Shown one piece after another: positions 57,857-64,000 of a DNA stretch of 64,000 nucleotides. Each line of letters opens with the position of its first letter. Within the stretch, counting starts at the first letter, position 1. The stretch is taken from assembly GCA_963675135.1 (NCBI GenBank), contig OY776130.1:20886001-20950000 (forward strand), written 5' to 3'. A model generated the notes under the pieces. It saw only the letters and a program-made list of their open reading frames with translations. It did not search any database and was not told where the DNA came from. The DNA comes from Galeopsis tetrahit. Lineage: Eukaryota > Streptophyta > Magnoliopsida > Lamiales > Lamiaceae. Made by a program: the position numbers and the translations under genes.

Positions 57857-59312
57857 CTGCCACCTCTAGGACTTCGGCTGGCTCTATCCTCAAAGGGGTA
57901 TATCTCTTCGCCCTTCCCCTGGGGCTCCAGGGTGCAACTTCCTCTCTTCTTACATTTTCCAGCCTCCTGGAGCTTCGATGTTTCTCCGGACTTGGCCTCC
58001 TAAGCGGAATTTCTTTCCTACGTTCTCCGTTACCCACTGTTGTCCTGGTCTCCAAGCGCTTAGCCTTTCTTACCTCTTCCAGTGTGAGGTATTTTTCTGC
58101 TCTCCTCAGTAACTCATCAAAGGTCCGAACTGGCTTCTTGGCTAGAGATGTGAATAGATCCCCATCTCTTAACCCGTTTGTGAGGGCGTTGATTTTGACC
58201 TCTGAGGAGGCTGTAGGTACTTCTAGAGCTGCTTGGTTGAATCTTTTTAAGAAAGCCCGTAAGCTCTCGTTCTCTCCCTGGCGCATGTTAAATAAAGTAA
58301 GGGTAGCTCTAGGCTGTCTCCTAGCACTGGCGAATTGATGCAGGAACAATTCGCTGAATTCAGACCATGAGTGGACAGTATCTGGTCCCAGTTGTGTGAA
58401 CCATTGCTGTGCAGCCTTAGATAGGGTGGTCAGAAATACTCTGCACTTAACGCCCTCTCCATACCGATGTAATAGAGCAGCATTCTCAAACCTCATCAGA
58501 TGCTCGTATGGGTCCGTGGTGCCATCATATTCAAAGTTTAAAGATTTGAAATTAGAGGGCAGTTCATCTTGCAAAATACTAGATGAGAATTGATATCCAG
58601 TGGTATAAGAGGGTTTACTTACATTGTCAGTAATATGTCTCTGCATATCCCTCATCTCCTTCCGCAAGGCCTGTATCTGATCACTGACGGCTCCTTGATA
58701 CGTGTCGTCCGTGCTTTCCCCCATCCCTGTATCGAGGGTGGTATCCCCAAGGACCCTCTCCACATCCCTCCGGGGGGGTCTTTCCAGGATGCTTCTTTCA
58801 GCCTGGGAAGGTACTTTTTCTTCTGGATTTCAAGGGGGATCCTCGTTCCTGGAGGGGACTGGGACCGAGTCTATGACATGCTCTGGTGGATTTGGTCGTG
58901 TGCCCTTATGGGTAGGTGGAACAGGTTCGGGAGAGCGAAGTCCTCGAGTAGCAATTATTCTTTCCACTGATTGTGCGATCATCTCATCTAACTGATCTCG
59001 AGAGACAGTCAGGAGTTCCGGTTGAGCGTTAGGGTTATCCCTATTGATCCCACTCCCCGAAGCTCCTGAGGTACCTGGTACATCTCCCTCTTGAGTGGGA
59101 GGGATATCCTCTAATGGGTGATCTACAGGTTGTTTCCCTAGATTTCGATTTGAGGGAAAGCCTAGAGGGGGAATATCTTCTGGTGTATAATCCACGGGTC
59201 GTTTCCCTAAATTTCGATTTGAGGGAAACCCTGGCGGAGGCGGAGGAAGAGGAGGAGGAGTAGAATCTCCTTTCTCCTTCGTCTGCTTCGTTGGATCTTG
59301 TCCTCCACCCAT
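57857..59312 (-). pseudogene. gag: Gypsy (Tat-like) gag, stop and C-terminal loss
   Basis: Starts at ATG 59312 (MGGGQDPTKQTKEKG). The first 160 residues are Pro-rich and contain a tandem peptide repeat (GFPSNRNLGKRPVDY / GFPSNRNLGKQPVDH). TGA at 58830-58832 interrupts the frame. The remainder matches the Ty3/gypsy retrotransposon gag domain: DPYEHLMRFENAA, CRVFLTTLSKAAQQWF, WSEFSELFLHQFAS and RQGENESLRAFLKRFNQAAL. It ends in a basic region; no zinc knuckle, protease or RT remains because of the deletion joint at about 57856. Nonfunctional. Confidence 0.83.
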
Positions 59313-59349
59313 TTAAGTACGGAACTTTTCTCACGCCTTAGCTTGAAAT

Positions 59350-59368
59350 GTTCCCACAGACGGCGCCA
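59350..59368 (-). other. Gypsy primer binding site
   Basis: Minus strand TGGCGCCGTCTGTGGGAAC, two bases inside LTR2. The first nine bases match the Asp-tRNA type of plant gypsy PBS; the rest diverges, so the primer tRNA is not certain. Confidence 0.7.
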
Positions 59369-59370
59369 GT

Positions 59371-60119
59371 TGATGCGTCGAAAAAGAACGCCTTCGGATA
59401 TCGATCGTTCCTTTGCGAGCACTATTAATCACGAGTTTGAATCGTTTGTTTATCCTTGGCAATCTTCTCGTAAATCTCCCAAGAATCCAAGAATAACCTG
59501 CAAAAGTACGCCGGAGGGGGGCTCCGGCGTAGAAGCTCCGACGCTCAAGTCAGAATCGATCGTAGGCGAAATCAAAGAGGAATTCCCCTGTATATCTAGG
59601 GAAATTCCGACGAATACTGTAGTGTTTCTTCTCAATTCAGTGTATAGTTCTTGTGAAAGTGTGTATAATATAAAAAACGTCCCAAAAGAATAAGGAAATA
59701 ACCTGTTTATATACCTGGCCCCTCTCTTCGGAGAGGGAAAGACTTGTTCTCCCTATATTCTCGGCTCCTTCCTGTAAATCCGGCCTCAATTCCCTAAAGA
59801 ATCGGTCTCACTCTCCCTGGAGACTTGGTTCTTCAGCATATTGTCCCCTATTTTCGTGGATTCATCTCCTCATTTGACTTGGCTAGGAAAGATTGACTAG
59901 TCGTCCCTTATTTGGGCCGGATCCTTTCAGGCCCAAGGGTTATTAATCTCTCCAAATATGGGCCAGAGGCCCAATCACCCTGATCTCTCTGATTTCCCTG
60001 CTTAAGCCCAGGGGTGTATTAATCCTGTTTCTTCGGTGTATTGACCTAATTACAACTATCATAATTTATCCCGTTTCCACGTGTCGGCTTCTTAGAGAGC
60101 GACATATTTATCTACATCA
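59371..60119 (-). repeat. Gypsy LTR 2 (shared LTR)
   Basis: 749 bp, same ends as LTR1. It is flanked by a PBS on the left and a PPT on the right, so it belongs to both tandem copies. Confidence 0.88.
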
Positions 60120-60630
60120 ACCACTCCCCCCTACTCTCATAAAAGGAATAATTTTTAGGAGAGTAGGAAAACAATAACACTGAGATAAATATTAAAGAAA
60201 TATTCCATTCCTCAAAATACTCCTCGAAATATTACTGATTTGATTCCCTCCTTAATAATTACCTCTGGAAAGCCTCAGGTCTTTTGCACTTCCACACGCA
60301 ACCTTGCCCTCGAAACCCGTAACCACGCGTTCATTCATGAACCAACATCAGGCCGCCCTTCTCCATTCACGCGCGTTTTAATTGGGGTGACATTAATTCT
60401 CCTCGATCTTCTCCCTTCTCTCTCCTCTGCCTAATCATTTCAAAACCCCTTTTTTCCACCAAAAACCCTTCTTTCTTTCATTTCAAACTTATCTATTTTC
60501 CATCTTCATTTTCACTTCTGCGAATCTAACTCCTCCACGCACGTCCTCCGGCCACTCCGTTATCCTCCCAAAAACCGACTTTGCTTCAGGTATCTACTCC
60601 TTCTTTTCTCTTTTCATTTACAATATCCTT
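60120..60630 (+). other. PPT and leader of the antisense ORF (right copy)
   Basis: The PPT is at 60120-60135. The rest is C/T-rich leader with one difference seen from the left copy (CCTCCC versus CCTCCT near 60567). No gene. Confidence 0.5.
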
Positions 60631-62723
60631 ATGTCATCTTCAACTCATACTTCGTCAGACTCCATATCTATGGAGAGTTCCACTTCCAACCCACTCCCCA
60701 TATTTCCCATAACTGACCTCACTTTGAAGGACAAAATTTCCGGTCCCTCCATACTTTCTTCTAAGCGCGTCGCCGCCTTCCTCCGTTCGGGAATCTTTCC
60801 TCCCGAGTATATAGTTAGGGCAGCCCATAGGAAAGAACGCCCAAACTTTCCAGGTCCAAACACCTTGGCCTTCTGGGAAGCCCAACTAAAAGCGGATCTC
60901 CGTTTTCCAATCCATCCTTATTTCTCCGAAATTTCCACTTACCTTCGTATACCTCTGAACCAGTTTACTCCAAACGCTATAAGAGCGATGTTAGGCTTCT
61001 ACATTTTGATGAAGGGAAATGGTGGTGAGCCTTCAGCCCAACTCTTTTTAACCCAATATATGTGCAAGTTTACCGACGGGTTCTTTTATGCTTGTGGTCG
61101 TACTTCCAGGACCGGAAAGTTCATGGAAAAACTTCATGAGGGGGTCCAGGACTGGAAGGACTACTACTTTTTTGTCACGAATCCTTCTCCTTGGGAATTT
61201 CCTCACGAAGAATGGATTTATGAGAACCCTGGAGTGCCCCGTCCTCCTCTTTCTGTCTGTTCCTCTCTAAACTTGGATGTGATGAACCATCTAAATGACA
61301 ATGTCTCTGCCCATGGCTTTTTTGATGTGATGAGTATTTGTAAAAATCCTAGAGCCCTCTCTCATTTCGGTTTTGGTCGCCCCGATTATCCCCTAGGTCC
61401 CGACGATGGTAATACCATTTCTTTTTTCTTGGTATTGTCCTCAAAATTTGAGTTGCGGTGTTTATTAATGTCGTTTCATGTTTCTTTGTGCAGCTATGAG
61501 TTGGTTAACTCAGATGTCCCGTGATGCCACTCCTCTCTCGATGGTTGCTAAGTCTCCGGCCCCCGAAAGCTCTTCGAAGGCTCCAATTCCTCCTTCCCCG
61601 GTGAAACCTGCCACCGGGTCAGTCGCTAAGCGTACCCGTTCCTCGACTGAGAAAGCTTTAGTTTCTACTCTACCTCCTGCTTCTGATGCCTCCAAAAAGA
61701 AGAAGTCTAAAACCAAATCCTCTCTGCCTAATGTCGCTTTCGACGCTCCTGATGAGATTAATGTCGATCATCTCCTGTCTTTCGTAGAGCGTCACACTCC
61801 GACCCCTGCCACAGAGGCTCTTAATGCTCTGTCTCCCGAAGAGCGAGTTGTGCATGCCGCCCATAGCTTTACAGAAGTAAACTCTCTCTACAGATATACT
61901 TCTAGATAATTTTAATATTGTCAAAAGTATACCTGTCTTACTTTTTAGATTGTTCATTGTGTAGTTTGGTCTCCTGTTTTCCAACATATCTGAACGAGCT
62001 CTCCAGTCCCTTCAGCTAGTGGATGACCTCCAAAGCCAAGTAGAGCTGGAGAAGGTGAAGAAGGAGATACTCGATGCAGAACTACAGGACGCTAATTAGA
62101 GGTGTAAAGTACTCCAAACAACGCTTTCGGGGGAGATTTCTTCGCTGAAGAAAGAGTTTGGTAAACGAGTTGAACAGCTGGAAGTTACTCTCCCTCGGGC
62201 GGGTATGAGATTATGCATAGAGTCCCTGTTTACCTCTGCCATAGGTCAAAAATTTCTAGGTACCTTGCATCGAGAGTGGTTGGAAGCCTTTCTTCAGAGC
62301 AGCAGCTTTTTAGGGGCGATGGGTGCATATATCCCCCATTTCATCGATCATGGGTTTTCCAACGCCGTAGCTGAACATTCTGCTCCAGGATTTAATGGTC
62401 AGTATACCCGTGCCCTCCGGTTGGACGAACTGGATACTCCCCCCAAGTTCCCTGGAGATGCTAATGAAGACATCAATACCACTTGGTGGTTACCTGGGAT
62501 GAGAAAAGCAGTCTTGGAACTGAAAGATGCCGCCCTGAACTTGGATGATCTTGTACCAGCAAAGGATATGGCTTTCCCTATCCAAGTGGAGAACCCAACT
62601 CCAGTGGCTACCGTGGCAGCAGGTGCTCTGATGGAGAAGGCAGAGGGAGGTGATTCCAGTGGGCGAGCTGAGGAGGCAGGAGAAGGTTCCGAGGGGAAGA
62701 ATGATGTTCCCCTCTCTTCATGA
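60631..62723 (+). pseudogene. Antisense ORF of Tat-like element (Transposase_28-like), three exons, one stop
   Basis: Runs opposite to gag. My model: exon 1 60631-61408, intron 61409-61493 (GTAATA...TTTGTGCAG), exon 2 61494-61876, intron 61877-61964 (GTAAAC...GTGTAG), exon 3 61965-62723. The splices keep phase throughout. Exon 1 resembles the putative gypsy-type transposon domain (FPIHPYFSEISTYLRIPLNQ, AIRAMLGFYILMKGNGGEPS, then FFYACGR and an aromatic-rich stretch). Exon 2 is Ser/Pro-rich and basic (KKKKSKTKSS). Exon 3 begins with a coiled coil, interrupted by TAG at 62097-62099, then a globular helical part and an acidic, Gly/Glu-rich tail. Function of this family is unknown. A tolerated or recent stop cannot be told apart here. 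Confidence 0.7.
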
Positions 62724-63190
62724 CTTTATTTCCCTGATAACACTTTGGTACTTTTAAAACACTTTTTATTTTGTTAAGGCCTCTAAGGCCCTTTTGGTAT
62801 TTTCCGGAGACTCCACACTCCGGGGTTTTTCTGTGGAGGGCTTAGGCATGGTGCCTTAAGTCTTGAATATTCCCGCTTTATTTATGCTCAGCATCGTACC
62901 TGCATATTATTCCATATATATATATATGTCTATATCTCTGCTGTCTAAACATATAACGTGGTTCTGGCCCTGCTCTTTCTTTACTTATGAATTTAGCATG
63001 TTTTTCGCATTTTCTTGACACGTAAAGGCTCTAAAGCTCCTAGAGGAACCTTAATGAGGAGATAGGGTTCATATCCCTGTACTTACTTGGTGATTTGATA
63101 ATGTTTCTAGTCTTTCTCTTATCACTAGAGTTTTTAGGAATTATCCTCACCCCTAGGTTAGAGTTCGTAGGGATTATAATCTCCCCCTGA
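62724..63190. other. Non-coding region after the antisense ORF
   Basis: No gene seen. Contains a TA run (62917-62929) and passes into the tandem array through related GGGATTATAATCTCCCC phrases. Confidence 0.5.
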
Positions 63191-63616
63191 GTTGTTTATA
63201 CTCGTGAGAGTTTGTTTATACTCGTGAGAGTTGTTTATACTCGTAAGAGTTGTTTATACTCGTAAGAGTTAGTTTATACTCGTAAGAGTTCTTAGGGATT
63301 ATACTCTCCCTGAAGTTTAGAATGTTTAGGGATTATACTCTCCCAAAAGTTGTTTATACTCGTAAGAGTTCTTAGGGATTATACTCTCCCTGAAGTTTAG
63401 AATGTTTATGGATTATACTCTCCCCAAAAGTTGTTTATACTCGTAAGAGTTAGTTTATACTCGTAAGAGTTCTTAGGGATTATACTCTCCCTGAAGTTTA
63501 GAATGTTTAGGGATTATACTCTCCCAAAAGTTATTTATACTCGTAAGAGTTTGTTTATACTCGTAAGAGTTTGTTTATACTCGTAAGAGTTTGTTTATAC
63601 TCGTAAGAGTTTGTGA
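63191..63616. repeat. Two-level tandem array (GTTTATACTCGTAAGAGTT)
   Basis: About 12 copies of a 20-bp unit GTTTATACTCG(T)(A/G)AGAGTT, interleaved with CTTAGGGATTATACTCTCCC blocks that recur at about 63291, 63371 and 63471 (80 and 100 bp apart, a difference of one 20-bp unit). Each 20-mer holds an ACTC/GAGT inverted pair. Confidence 0.85.
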
Positions 63617-64000
63617 GAGTCGCTAGGGACAGGGTTTATTGAAAAGTTAATTATATCTTCTGCTGCTATACCCCCACTCCCCCTAGCTTTAGAGGTTGTC
63701 GTGGATAGAAACTTTAGGGATTCTTCCTAGGTATTTTCTATTCAAATCCTTATGAGTTGGTGTAAATCTCTCTATCTTGTAATATCTCTACCGTATTATG
63801 TTTTAGCTTTCAAAACATATCCGTTATTTCAGCACTCATTATTCAGGCCCTTAACAGTTGTCTTAACACGGTATTAACATATGAGAAATATTTCACCATA
63901 AAATCGGCATACAAGAGTCATTTCATCACAGTATTAACATGCATTTATGGAAATTGCTGAAATTTTATCAAAACCGATGCTCCATTGATCAAAAGTGTTC
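63617..64000. other. Non-coding tail of the window
   Basis: AT-rich, probably internal sequence of the right gypsy copy. No reading frame or repeat that I can name. Confidence 0.5.

Larger units (their letters stand above)
56480..64000 (-). mobile_element. Tat-like Ty3/gypsy tandem, two partial elements sharing an LTR
   Basis: Plus-strand order: LTR1 (56480-57228), PPT, beginning of an antisense ORF, deletion joint near 57856, gag on the minus strand, PBS, LTR2 (59371-60119), PPT, full antisense ORF, and more internal sequence to the window end. LTR2 is the 5' LTR of the left copy (PBS on its left) and the 3' LTR of the right copy (PPT on its right). The antisense ORF near the 3' LTR is a known trait of the Tat lineage. 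The outer target duplication cannot be tested here. Confidence 0.8.

Noticed and set aside
57740..58003. 87-codon frame of the left antisense copy as a complete small gene
   Set aside because: After 39 codons it crosses the deletion joint into antisense of gag, so the tail is not a natural protein.
63191..63616. CRISPR-like array
   Set aside because: Short dyad repeats with regular spacing, but the spacers are themselves repeats and the DNA is plant nuclear transposon sequence.

Overview
The window is plant nuclear DNA made almost entirely of transposable elements nested inside one another. I found no host protein-coding gene, rRNA, tRNA or CRISPR array. A flowering plant is indicated by a Stowaway MITE, a Tourist MITE, a CACTA (En/Spm) element with a TNP2 transposase, four Ty1/copia elements of the Sirevirus (SIRE/Maximus) type with initiator-Met tRNA primer sites, and a Tat-like Ty3/gypsy element. 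The AT-rich base level leans towards a eudicot, but the species cannot be read from this sequence.

Layout. 1-2780 is AT-rich non-coding DNA with a Stowaway MITE (177-438), a three-copy 243-268 bp tandem repeat (about 601-1366) and smaller duplications. 2781-5639 is the 5' part of a CACTA element: terminus, subterminal GGCAACG repeats, and a broken transposase gene whose exon carries a Tourist MITE (3931-4302). At about 5640 the CACTA gene is cut off by Sirevirus element B. B is spread over 5640-7700, 20799-25517 and 40762-44493, because younger elements split it. Element A (7701-20798, TSD ACTGA) sits in B's env-like gene. Element C (25518-40761, TSD ATAGG) sits in B's pol gene. Element D (44494 to at least 56479) sits in B's gag gene. 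D's 5' LTR is in turn entered at 56480 by a tandem Tat-like gypsy structure that runs past 64000.

All four Sireviruses lie on the minus strand, so each 5' LTR is at the higher coordinate. Each has the order 5' LTR, PBS, gag (with one CCHC knuckle), protease-integrase-RT-RNase H, a 0.7-1.2 kb spacer, a long env-like ORF, PPT, 3' LTR. A is the best preserved (LTRs 1341 bp each, about four differences seen), but its integrase lacks about 75 residues. C is also young (LTRs 1643 and 1640 bp), with a protease frameshift and three in-frame TAG codons in its env-like frame. D and B carry many stops, frameshifts and deletions. B and D share one LTR family; A and C each have their own.

The gypsy part is LTR (56480-57228), PPT, start of an antisense ORF, a deletion joint at about 57856, gag, PBS, a second LTR (59371-60119), PPT, and a fuller antisense ORF (60631-62723) with two introns. 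The middle LTR therefore serves two elements. The window closes in a two-level tandem array (63191-63616).

The observations most worth checking are a PPT-identical 12-mer kept inside the env-like coding frame of all four Sireviruses, a second PPT-like block between pol and env in A, B and D, a conserved gag-pol junction with an acceptor-like TTGCAG, family-specific spacer repeats, and the LTR-sharing Tat tandem with its spliced antisense gene.
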